From Flavobacteriales bacterium UBA6165 (GTDB lineage Bacteria; Bacteroidota; Bacteroidia; Flavobacteriales_D; Crocinitomicaceae): 26,632 bases of DNA. The notes below the pieces were generated by a model, which did not search any database, was not told where the DNA came from, and was given only the letters and a program-made list of their open reading frames with translations. The position numbers were made by a program, and so were the translations under genes. The stretch's first letter is position 1. Every line of letters starts with the position of its first letter. Of the stretch, positions 1 to 6,441 are shown one piece after another. The stretch is taken from the NCBI GenBank assembly GCA_002422285.1, contig DIUF01000014.1, forward strand, positions 8,462-35,093, written 5' to 3'.

Positions 1-49
1 CGCAAGGCTCATAACCTTGAGGTCGTCCGTTCGAGTCGGGCCCCCGCTA
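1..49 (+). tRNA. tRNA-Met (CAT), 3' part only
   Basis: The 5' half lies outside the window. Visible are the anticodon arm (stem 3-7 with 15-19, loop 8-14, anticodon CAT at 10-12), the T arm (stem 25-29 with 37-41, loop beginning TTCGA) and the acceptor 3' strand 42-48 with discriminator A49. The next bases are CTA, so CCA is not encoded. The anticodon stem ends AGG/CCT. The loop, variable region and T arm resemble the initiator tRNA, but the usual GGG/CCC pairs are incomplete, so initiator versus elongator (or lysidine-Ile) cannot be settled without the 5' half. Confidence 0.88.
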
Positions 50-55
50 CTAGAA

Positions 56-86
56 AAGGTTGTCAGTTTTGGCAACCTTTTTTTTT
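56..86 (+). terminator. Rho-independent terminator of the tRNA
   Basis: A 9-bp stem (56-64 with 71-79, one T-G wobble) and a 6-nt loop are followed by a run of nine T. It lies 7 nt after the tRNA discriminator base. A near-identical copy lies at 450-478. Confidence 0.85.
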
Positions 87-110
87 GAACCGTTAAAACT
101 TCTCGTTAGC

Positions 111-367
111 ATGGATGAGTTTGTCGTTTATGTTTTGTTTTCCGAAAAGCACAACAAGATTTACGTAGGATATACCTCTGCTCTCATAAATCGTTTATGA
201 GCCATAATGAGCTCGCAAAATCGGGTTACACTGTCAAATTTAGACCATGGTTGGTTGTACATACCGAGTTCTTTTCTGAAAAAAAACATGCCTTAATAAG
301 AGAAAAAGAACTCAAATCTTCCCGTGGAAGAGACTTTATTAAAAATCAAATTCTTCCCAAATTTTAA
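111..367 (+). pseudogene. GIY-YIG nuclease domain protein, frameshifted
   Basis: Translation from ATG 111 gives MDEFVVYVLFSEKHNKIYVG and continues to ..INRL, where it meets TGA at 198-200. Reading on in the frame that starts at 197 gives MSHNELAKSG, then FRPW, the conserved REKELKS block and a stop at 365-367. Joined, this is a complete protein of about 85 residues of the small GIY-YIG (UPF0213/YhbQ-like) family: YVL and YVGYT supply the GIY and YIG elements, the Arg of NRL is the usual catalytic-site Arg, and the Glu lies in REKELKS. One base appears to be missing at about 195-197. It is either a decayed gene or a sequencing error. It lies between two copies of the tRNA 3' end and terminator, which suggests a mobile cassette. 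Confidence 0.75.
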
Positions 368-381
368 TCGTCGGACTCATA

Positions 382-397
382 TCCGTCAGCTGACGGA
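382..397. repeat. 16-bp perfect palindrome
   Basis: TCCGTCAGCTGACGGA equals its own reverse complement. It occupies the place of the variable region in the degenerate tRNA copy. Its core CCGTCAGCTGACGG resembles the second palindrome nearby (CCGTCAATTGACTG). Confidence 0.8.
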
Positions 398-412
398 CGT
401 CCGTTCGAGTCT

Positions 413-430
413 AACCGTCAATTGACTGTT
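413..430. repeat. Second, related palindrome splitting the T-arm copy
   Basis: The 10-bp core GTCAATTGAC (417-426) is perfect. With one mismatched pair the symmetry extends over 413-430. It lies within a 20-nt extra segment (412-431) placed exactly between tRNA-matching bases 37 and 38. Confidence 0.7.
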
Positions 431-449
431 CGGGCCCCCGCTACTAGAA

Positions 450-478
450 AAGGTTGTCAGTTTTGGCAGCCTTTTTTT
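450..478 (+). terminator. Second copy of the tRNA terminator
   Basis: This is the same stem as at 56-86, with one change (A75 to G469) that turns a T-A pair into a T-G wobble and so keeps the hairpin. A run of seven T follows. Confidence 0.75.
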
Positions 479-662
479 GTTTATACGATCAAATAAAAAA
501 ATCTTATTTCTCCCTGTTATTCAACGCATTACACGAATCATCTATTTCTGTTGTTATTTTCTCCGAATACAAATTTAAACTCGTTGCTTGATTTGAATTT
601 TTCTACGATTTAAATGCGATTTAACGTAAAAAATATTTTAATTTGTCGAAAAATAATACGTC

Positions 663-1055
663 ATGAAAAATAGAATTATAGCATATTTTGTGTTAATAGC
701 ATTCTTGGCTTTGGGTTGTAACAAGGACCAACAAGCAATTAAAAGATTAGAGGGGAGATGGAAACAGAATAAACTTAACGGACTAGTAGTATCAGAAGAA
801 CAAAGCGCCACATGGACTGTCTCACCGTGTAAATTAAAAAATGATGAACTTTGCTCGGTGTCTAGTCAAATTGGAAATGAAACCGTTAACTACAAATTTC
901 TCATTCAAGACGATGGAAAAACTTTTGTATTGAAAAATGGTTCGGGTACAATAACGATTCAAACATATACAATAGATTACTTAGATAAATCAACTTTGCG
1001 ATTGGTTCATTCAACTGGAATAAGTAATATTACAACGGAATATAAGAAAATTTAG
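663..1055 (+). CDS. Small lipocalin-like lipoprotein, unassigned
   Basis: The 130-residue product starts MKNRIIAYFVLIAFLALGCN. This is a short basic N-terminus, a hydrophobic stretch and a lipobox ending in Cys19, so it should be a lipoprotein sorted to the envelope. Residues 28-38 (RLEGRWKQNKL) resemble the first strand of Bacteroidota lipocalin-like lipoproteins, in which an early conserved Trp follows Gly. The rest looks like alternating beta strands (WTVSP, YKFLIQDDGKTF, TYTIDYLDKSTLRLVH), consistent with a small beta-barrel. The family assignment comes from this pattern only. No ribosome-binding site is evident. It stands alone, about 180 nt after the second tRNA terminator and 161 nt before the kinase gene. 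Function is unknown. Confidence 0.8.
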   Translation: MKNRIIAYFVLIAFLALGCNKDQQAIKRLEGRWKQNKLNGLVVSEEQSATWTVSPCKLKNDELCSVSSQIGNETVNYKFLIQDDGKTFVLKNGSGTITIQTYTIDYLDKSTLRLVHSTGISNITTEYKKI

Positions 1056-1124
1056 ACTTCTCAAATTGCAATTGCCATTGAGATTTATAAAACGGGCTTT
1101 TTTATGAACAATTGTGCCATTACG

Positions 1125-1157
1125 TTTGCCTATACGCCGATAATTTTAGTATTTTCG
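1125..1157 (+). promoter_or_regulatory. Candidate promoter of the deoxynucleoside kinase operon
   Basis: TTTG at 1125-1128 and TATTTTCG at 1150-1157 (7 of 8 to TAnnTTTG) are 21 nt apart, within the spacing known for Bacteroidota promoters. The predicted start is about 55 nt before ATG 1217. A perfect TAnnTTTG (TACGTTTG) also lies at 1121-1128 and is an alternative. Confidence 0.4.
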
Positions 1158-1216
1158 TAGCGCTTTTCTCAAATTCATGGAATAGCAAATTATTAATACT
1201 TAAACACTTTCAAAAC

Positions 1217-1831
1217 ATGCACATTGCTGTCGCAGGAAATATTGGTTCAGGAAAAACTACTTTGACCACACTTTTGGCAAAACATTATAATTGGGACACT
1301 CATTTCGAAGATGTGGAACACAACCCCTATTTAAATGATTTCTATGACGATATGCAACGCTGGTCATTCAACTTGCAGATTTATTATTTGAATTCTCGTT
1401 TTACCCAAATCCAAGAAATCAAAAGAAGCGAAAAAACTGTAATTCAAGACAGAACTATTTACGAAGATGCTTATATTTTCGCGCCAAACTTGCACTCCAT
1501 GGGTTTGATGACCACTAGAGATTTCGAAAATTATTTCTCTCTTTTCAATCTGATGGACAGCTTTATTTCATCGCCAGATTTATTAATTTACTTAAGGGCA
1601 AGTGTGCCTACTTTGGTCAATCAAATTCAAAAACGTGGTCGCGATTACGAAGAAAGTATCAGAATCGATTACTTGAAAAGACTGAATGAGCGCTACGAAG
1701 CTTGGATTTCCACTTACGATAAAGGAAAATTACTCATTGTGGACGTTGATAATAATAACTTCAATGAAAACGACGAAGACCTCGGCAAAATTATTCTCAA
1801 CATTGACTCTGAAATAAACGGACTTTTCTAA
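1217..1831 (+). CDS. Deoxynucleoside kinase (dNK family)
   Basis: The 204-residue cytosolic enzyme should phosphorylate deoxynucleosides (deoxyadenosine, deoxyguanosine or deoxycytidine) with ATP in nucleotide salvage. Visible motifs are the P-loop GNIGSGKT at residues 7-14, the base-site Glu31 in FEDVEHNPYL, the DR motif (D78-R79) in QDRTIYEDAY, and the Arg-rich lid KRGRDYEESI at about 139-148. This is the typical order and length of bacterial dNK proteins. The frame is open upstream to 1112, but the P-loop strand normally begins right at the N-terminus, so ATG 1217 is chosen. The next gene begins 12 nt after the stop, suggesting an operon with the thioesterase. Substrate choice cannot be read from the sequence. 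Confidence 0.9.
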   Translation: MHIAVAGNIGSGKTTLTTLLAKHYNWDTHFEDVEHNPYLNDFYDDMQRWSFNLQIYYLNSRFTQIQEIKRSEKTVIQDRTIYEDAYIFAPNLHSMGLMTTRDFENYFSLFNLMDSFISSPDLLIYLRASVPTLVNQIQKRGRDYEESIRIDYLKRLNERYEAWISTYDKGKLLIVDVDNNNFNENDEDLGKIILNIDSEINGLF

Positions 1832-1843
1832 AATCGCACCAAC

Positions 1844-2260
1844 ATGCTAAAAAAAGTTGATTTGTCTCTCATGAACAGCATGATGGGGGAATCCGTTTCT
1901 GCTTATTTGGGAATGACCTTCACAGAAATAGGAGATGATTATATCGTCATAGAAATGCCAGTTACTCCGAAAGCACATCAACCCATGGGACTACTACACG
2001 GAGGGGTTAGCGCATATATCATCGAAACTATTGGCTCTGTGGGCTCCACCTTACTCATCGATTTAAACAATGAGCACCCAGTTGGCCTAGAAATCAACGC
2101 CAATCATATTAAAGGAATCAAAACAGGTTTTATCAAAGCTGTTGCGAAATTGGTGCATGGCGGAAGAAGAACACATATCTGGCAAGTGGATATTCACAAC
2201 AAAGAAAATGGAGATTTGATTTGTACGGGTCGACTTACCGTTATGATTGTTCAACATTAA
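1844..2260 (+). CDS. PaaI/MenI-type hotdog thioesterase
   Basis: The 138-residue single hotdog domain contains the family signature HQPMGLLHGGVSAYIIET: HGG at 52-54 and the catalytic acid Glu61 on the central helix. VGLEINANHIKGIKTG in the second half is typical of acyl-CoA thioesterases such as 1,4-dihydroxy-2-naphthoyl-CoA hydrolase (menaquinone pathway) and its relatives, so an acyl-CoA hydrolase role is likely. Whether the substrate is DHNA-CoA is open, since no men genes are in view. Start ATG 1844 gives the expected length. It lies 12 nt after the kinase stop, so the two are probably co-transcribed. Confidence 0.88.
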   Translation: MLKKVDLSLMNSMMGESVSAYLGMTFTEIGDDYIVIEMPVTPKAHQPMGLLHGGVSAYIIETIGSVGSTLLIDLNNEHPVGLEINANHIKGIKTGFIKAVAKLVHGGRRTHIWQVDIHNKENGDLICTGRLTVMIVQH

Positions 2261-2363
2261 CAATCCGTATGTAACAAGACTTAAAAAAATTCGTTATTTC
2301 TTTTGTTCGGTATGCTTTTTGAACAAGCGCACTCGTTTTACGGAAAATAGAAAAAGACTTATC

Positions 2364-4394
2364 ATGCAGAATTTATTACTCGCCGCTTTCGTTTTGTTTT
2401 TATCAGCACCATTTGTAAACGCCCAAGATGAGGAAGATCCTTCCTGCATGCCTCCTGATAAAAAGGTGATTAAAATTTTGGACAAGGCCAAAACTTCGAG
2501 CGTTCAAGATGCTGCTAAATTATTCAAAGATGCAACAGACGCAGCTCCAGAAAATGCGATGGTCTATTTTGAGTTTGCCATGTACACTTTTGAAGAAGCA
2601 CAAGAAGCAGCAAAATTAAACGTTCAAAAAGCTGAAAAACTTCTCAAAAAAGCCCAAGGATTATTCGAAAAATGCCTTTCAATGTGTGATAATTACCATG
2701 CTGATGTCTATTTCTATCTTGGTGGCATTCATTATATGTTGGGAGAAAAAGAGGCTGCCAAACAACAATTCCAGCGGTTCATCAATTACAAAAGCACAGA
2801 CACAAAACGCTATCCTGAAGATTTCGACAAGAAAAAGTTGGAAGCCCAAAAATTGATTGGAGTTGCTAAACAAGAAGAACAAACACTCGGCAATCCAGTG
2901 CCTTTTAGCCCGACGATTGTGCGCAACGTATCAACTGCAAGAGATGAATTTTTTCCAACCATTTCGCCTGACAATGAACTGATGTTTTTCACGCGACGGG
3001 TGGATAAAAAAGATAAAGGAGACTTGACTTCCAAAGTGGTGGAAGAATTTACTGTAGCTTCTCGAGTTGAGTTGAATATGCCTTTCAATAGCGGCACTCC
3101 ACTGCCATTCCCTTTTAATGACGGCACTTTCAATAATTATGGGGCATCTACTGTTTCGGTTGACAACAAAGAAATGATTCTGTGCGCTTGTAAAACTGAA
3201 ACCGTGTTTGGTCAACAATACAACAATTGCGATTTGTATTCAACAAAATACGAACGCGATGAAAAAGGTAAATTCAATTGGACGCCATTAGAAAATTTAG
3301 GCCCGAACATCAATACAAAAGATGGTTGGGAGGGTCAGCCTTCACTTTCTGCTGATGGCAATACCTTATATTTCACAGCAGTTCGACCAAATACCCAAAA
3401 AGATGATATCCTCGTTTCCAAAAGAAGTGAAGATGGCACCTGGTCACTGGCTGTTCCGTTAAAAGAAATCAATACCTCAGGTAGAGACAAATCACCGTTT
3501 ATTCACCAAGATTCCAAAACCCTATATTTTGTCTCAGATGTGGGTCCAGGGCGCGAAGGTGTGGGCGGCTTGGATATTTTCTATTCGCGCATGGATGATA
3601 ATGGCAAGTGGTCAAAACCTGTGAACATTGGTTTTCCAATCAATACTGATGCAGATGAAATTGGACTTTTCGTTTCAACAAATGGAACTTTGGCCTATTA
3701 CTCAAGTCGTGAAAAAGGAGTTTGGAACATTTATTCCTTTGAACTTTATCAAGAAGCGCGACCGCAAAAAGTACTTTTTGTTAAAGGTGAACTTAGCTCA
3801 AGTGATAAAGAAAATTTAAGTGATGTAACCATTGATATCAATTACGCTGATGGACGAACAGAACAAGTTCGGGTGAATGGAAATGATGGAAAATATGCAG
3901 CTGTAATTCAAGCAGACAAACCTCAAGATGTGATGCTGACGGTAAACAAAGACGGGGCGGCCTTCGACTCCAGATTTATTGACGAAGAAACGGTTGCCAA
4001 AGAAACTTTTTCACGCAACCAAAATATGGAAGTGAGACCTATTGAAAAAGGTGCTAGCTACACCATCAATGATATTTTGTTTGCCACAAATTCCTTCGAG
4101 TTGACGGAGCGTTCAAAGTTTATTTTGCGTCAATTTGCAGCTTTCCTGAAGGCCAATCCAACGATAAAAGTTTCTATTCACGGTCACACCGATGACATTG
4201 GCGACGACGCGAAAAACATGACGCTTTCGATCAATAGAGCCAAAGCTGTTATGGATTATCTCGTGTCTCAGGGTGTGAAAGCTTCGCGAATGAAACATGC
4301 CGGTTTTGGTGAGACCAAACCAAAAGTGCCCAATACCAACGAGACCAATAGAGCTTTGAACAGAAGAACAGAATTTGTGATAGACGAGGTTTAA
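2364..4394 (+). CDS. PorE-like OmpA-family protein with TPR, propeller and CRD domains
   Basis: The product has 676 residues from ATG 2364. A signal peptide (MQNLLLAAFVLFLSAPFVNA) fixes this start; the upstream open frame to 2247 overlaps the previous gene and has no signal. Domain order is: TPR helices about 30-165; a PD40/WD40-like propeller about 180-465 (repeats such as EFFPTISPDNELMFFTRR and EGQPSLSADGNTLYFTA); a carboxypeptidase-regulatory-like beta domain about 470-550; and an OmpA_C domain about 563-676 with the peptidoglycan-binding set HGHTDDIGD and NRALNRRTEF. This four-domain order matches PorE, the T9SS periplasmic protein that ties the secretion machine to peptidoglycan. Flavobacteriales carry several paralogs, so PorE identity is likely but not proven. 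Its stop codon overlaps that of the convergent transposase. Confidence 0.87.
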   Translation: MQNLLLAAFVLFLSAPFVNAQDEEDPSCMPPDKKVIKILDKAKTSSVQDAAKLFKDATDAAPENAMVYFEFAMYTFEEAQEAAKLNVQKAEKLLKKAQGLFEKCLSMCDNYHADVYFYLGGIHYMLGEKEAAKQQFQRFINYKSTDTKRYPEDFDKKKLEAQKLIGVAKQEEQTLGNPVPFSPTIVRNVSTARDEFFPTISPDNELMFFTRRVDKKDKGDLTSKVVEEFTVASRVELNMPFNSGTPLPFPFNDGTFNNYGASTVSVDNKEMILCACKTETVFGQQYNNCDLYSTKYERDEKGKFNWTPLENLGPNINTKDGWEGQPSLSADGNTLYFTAVRPNTQKDDILVSKRSEDGTWSLAVPLKEINTSGRDKSPFIHQDSKTLYFVSDVGPGREGVGGLDIFYSRMDDNGKWSKPVNIGFPINTDADEIGLFVSTNGTLAYYSSREKGVWNIYSFELYQEARPQKVLFVKGELSSSDKENLSDVTIDINYADGRTEQVRVNGNDGKYAAVIQADKPQDVMLTVNKDGAAFDSRFIDEETVAKETFSRNQNMEVRPIEKGASYTINDILFATNSFELTERSKFILRQFAAFLKANPTIKVSIHGHTDDIGDDAKNMTLSINRAKAVMDYLVSQGVKASRMKHAGFGETKPKVPNTNETNRALNRRTEFVIDEV

Positions 4395-5140
4395 AGAGAC
4401 TCGTTGATATCGGCTTCGATCCTATCGTATTCGTCGAATTTCAAAATTTTCTGTTTGTGAATCCATTTGTAATTCTCTAAGTCCCCGAAATAGTGACATA
4501 GTAATTCAGAAAATGCCTTCGTAAAATCTAAATAAGACGTCCAAGACCATTCAAGTTCTTTAGTTGTAAAACCATGATGAATTGGATTGAGATGAATATA
4601 GATTACCAAGTTTCTAAAATAAGTATCATTGGTAACTTTTACGCGTTTGAAATTCTTGATAAACAAAGAGCCTCTCCGCTGATAAACTTTATTAAACGAT
4701 TGTGTGTAGCTACTAAAAAAATTCGCAAATTGTTTGCTGAGGAAATATTCGTCCAAAACCTTACCGTTTGGCAAAAAACCGCATGATTTATTTTTAGAGG
4801 CGGATGATGAATTTTCTTCTTTCGAGAACATTTCCAAAGTTCGAAACTTTGGAAATGTTAAATCTCGAAAAGAAGAAAATTCATCTGACCGAGTAAGCTC
4901 CTCTTGCAATCTCTCTTGTTCCTGAAAGTAATCAAAAATTTCTTGTCGCGTTTTTATTCTAACCAGAACATGAAAGTGATTTGGCATCAAACACCACGAA
5001 ATCGTTTCGGCTATTGGATGAATATGTTTCTCGTATTTCTCCAAGAAATATTGATAATTTTTAGCCTCGCGAAAAAGATTTTCGAATCCATTGGCGTGAT
5101 TAAAAATATGATAGTGCGTATCAAAATCGAGTAATTCCAT
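4391..5140 (-). CDS. REP-associated tyrosine transposase (RAYT, IS200-like Y1 family)
   Basis: The 249-residue protein of the HuH/Y1 class cuts and joins single-stranded DNA through a tyrosine. Visible are the N-terminal strand THYHIFNHANG (8-18), the HuH motif PNHFH (His55 and His57) and the catalytic Tyr145 in FFSSYTQSFNKVYQRRGSLF, followed by the usual IHLNPIHHGF block. No IS200 ends or second copy are visible, so it is probably a single-copy domesticated RAYT. Residues 86-112, between the HuH and Tyr motifs, are encoded by a long imperfect palindrome (see 4806-4885) and look like an insertion relative to close relatives. The stop overlaps the stop of the convergent OmpA gene by 4 nt. No promoter was identified. 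Confidence 0.87.
   Translation of the reverse strand: MELLDFDTHYHIFNHANGFENLFREAKNYQYFLEKYEKHIHPIAETISWCLMPNHFHVLVRIKTRQEIFDYFQEQERLQEELTRSDEFSSFRDLTFPKFRTLEMFSKEENSSSASKNKSCGFLPNGKVLDEYFLSKQFANFFSSYTQSFNKVYQRRGSLFIKNFKRVKVTNDTYFRNLVIYIHLNPIHHGFTTKELEWSWTSYLDFTKAFSELLCHYFGDLENYKWIHKQKILKFDEYDRIEADINESL
4806..4885. repeat. Long imperfect palindrome inside the transposase gene
   Basis: The arms are 4806-4841 and 4845-4885 with a 3-nt loop CGA. The inner 14 bp pair perfectly (4828-4841 with 4845-4858). Then come a 4-nt bulge (4859-4862), 5 bp, 3 further pairs with a 1-nt bulge, and a 14-bp outer block (4806-4819 with 4872-4885). About 36 pairs in all. On the minus strand it is read in frame as residues 86-112 of the transposase without a stop. 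Confidence 0.9.
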
Positions 5141-5334
5141 TATCGTTTTATTCTATCACTTTTTTTAGTTGGGTTGCTAAACTAAGTAATATAAATAAAA
5201 TCACCTAACTAGGGCTTGCTGATAAACGCTCATTTATTTGATTGTATTTAAATTGAACCTGTTTTTTTAGAGCTTTTTTGCAGATAAAAAAAGATTTCCG
5301 CTATTACGAAAACACCAACTCCACCAACTTTCCC

Positions 5335-5342
5335 TATCTTCG
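5335..5342 (+). promoter_or_regulatory. Candidate -7 element for surE
   Basis: TATCTTCG matches TAnnTTTG at 7 of 8 positions and lies only 4 nt before ATG 5347, implying a nearly leaderless mRNA. No convincing -33 TTG is seen at the expected spacing. Confidence 0.35.
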
Positions 5343-5346
5343 CCCT

Positions 5347-6135
5347 ATGGTAAATTTTGAAAAAAACAAAGCCCTGATTTTGGTTACCAACGATGATGGA
5401 ATTACCTCAAAAGGTATTGCCTCTTTGGTGGAAGCGGTTCGTCCTTTTGGTCAAATTTTGGTTGTCGCTCCCGATAAACCGCAGTCAGGAATGGGTCACG
5501 CAATTTCGGTCCATGATATTTTGAGATTAACACCTTACCATGGATTTGAGGGAATTCAAGCATTTGCTTGTTCCGGCACTCCAGTTGACTGCGTGAAATT
5601 GGCGATTTACGAAATTTTGGATGGCCACAAACCAGATTTTTTGGTTTCAGGTGTAAATCACGGTAACAACAGTTCGACAAATGTATTATACTCCGGAACA
5701 ATGTCAGCCGCAGTAGAGGGCGCTTTGGAGAACATTCCTGCATTTGGATTTTCTTTAGATGATTTTGCCGCAGATGCAGATTTTACAGTGAGTAAAAATG
5801 TGATTCATACCATGATGCAAGCCGCAATGAACAACGAATTTCCCAAAAATATTTGCTTGAATGTGAATGTTCCAAAGGTCAGTGCTTCGGATTTCCAAGG
5901 AATTAAGATTTGTCGACAAGCACATGCATTTTGGAAAGATAGTTTCGACAAGCGCATCGACCAATTTGGCAAGCCCTATTACTGGTTGACTGGTGAATTC
6001 GAAAATTTCGATGCCGGAGAGGATACCGATGTTTGGGCCTTGAAAAATGGATTTGCCTCTGTGGTACCAATCCAATTTGACATGACAGCCCACAGTGCCC
6101 TACCAACTCTAAACAACTGGAAATTAAACAACTAA
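5347..6135 (+). CDS. surE: 5'/3'-nucleotidase SurE
   Basis: The 262-residue metal-dependent phosphatase of the SurE family dephosphorylates nucleoside 5'- and 3'-monophosphates. The N-terminal metal site LVTNDDGI (Asp16, Asp17) is present, followed by APDKPQSGMGHAIS, the block GTPVDCVKLA and the active-site run VSGVNHGNNSSTNVLYSGT. All are standard and uninterrupted. The frame stays open upstream to a TTG at 5278, but those residues are not SurE-like, so ATG 5347 is taken. It begins a closely packed plus-strand series with the small membrane protein (12 nt later) and lpxB. The surE-lpxB neighbourhood is, as far as I recall, common in Flavobacteriales. Confidence 0.95.
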   Translation: MVNFEKNKALILVTNDDGITSKGIASLVEAVRPFGQILVVAPDKPQSGMGHAISVHDILRLTPYHGFEGIQAFACSGTPVDCVKLAIYEILDGHKPDFLVSGVNHGNNSSTNVLYSGTMSAAVEGALENIPAFGFSLDDFAADADFTVSKNVIHTMMQAAMNNEFPKNICLNVNVPKVSASDFQGIKICRQAHAFWKDSFDKRIDQFGKPYYWLTGEFENFDAGEDTDVWALKNGFASVVPIQFDMTAHSALPTLNNWKLNN

Positions 6136-6147
6136 ACAAGCTTCTAA

Positions 6148-6441
6148 ATGAAAACTAAACTCGATAAAACCTACATAGGCGTTATTTTCGGAGCCATTTT
6201 GCCCATCATCGGATTTTTTGCATTCTGGCAGTTTAAATTTGATTCGTTTAACTTGTCATCTTACATCGAATTTTTGTTGGCGGATAAAGTAAATCGCAAT
6301 AATCCATTGGTGTTTTCCATGATACCCAATCTTGTACTTTTCTATTTCAGCAATTTTCAATTCAAGTGGTTTCAATTTACAGTGGGCTTGGTTGGCGTAA
6401 CCTTGTTATACACCATTCCCATTGTTATTTCACTGATATAA
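6148..6441 (+). CDS. Small membrane protein between surE and lpxB
   Basis: The 97-residue protein has three likely membrane segments: about residues 9-27 (YIGVIFGAILPIIGFFAFW), about 53-68 (PLVFSMIPNLVLFYFS) and about 76-96 (FTVGLVGVTLLYTIPIVISL). There is no signal peptidase site and no enzyme motif. Its stop codon is directly followed by the lpxB start codon, with no intervening bases, so the two are almost certainly translated from one mRNA. A role linked to lipid A or the inner membrane is guessed from position only. I do not recognise a named family. Confidence 0.85.
   Translation: MKTKLDKTYIGVIFGAILPIIGFFAFWQFKFDSFNLSSYIEFLLADKVNRNNPLVFSMIPNLVLFYFSNFQFKWFQFTVGLVGVTLLYTIPIVISLI

Larger units (their letters stand above)
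374..446 (+). repeat. Degenerate second copy of the tRNA-Met 3' end
   Basis: Bases 398-411 are identical to 24-37 of the tRNA (T arm). Bases 432-468 are identical to 38-74 (acceptor strand, discriminator, spacer and terminator hairpin). A partial anticodon-loop match, CTCATA, lies at 376-381. Between the matching blocks sit extra palindromic segments at 382-397 and about 412-431. No 5' tRNA half is present, so it cannot be a working tRNA. It reads as a duplicated target-site fragment. Confidence 0.75.

Noticed and set aside
479..662. Possible small gene or promoter before the lipoprotein gene
   Set aside because: No open frame of note. The best promoter-like match, TTAATTTG near 638-645, has no -33 partner and lies very close to the start codon.
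2247..2363. N-terminal extension of the OmpA-family gene
   Set aside because: It overlaps the thioesterase gene and precedes a clear signal peptide at 2364, so it is not translated as part of the protein.
2810..3218. Long open frames on the minus strand inside the OmpA-family gene
   Set aside because: They are shadows of a well-supported gene, with no domain, signal or start context.
5211..5235. AGGGCTTGCTGATAAACGCTC, which recalls the ends of some Bacteroidota insertion sequences
   Set aside because: No matching inverted end, no direct repeats and no second copy are visible in the window; too short to call.
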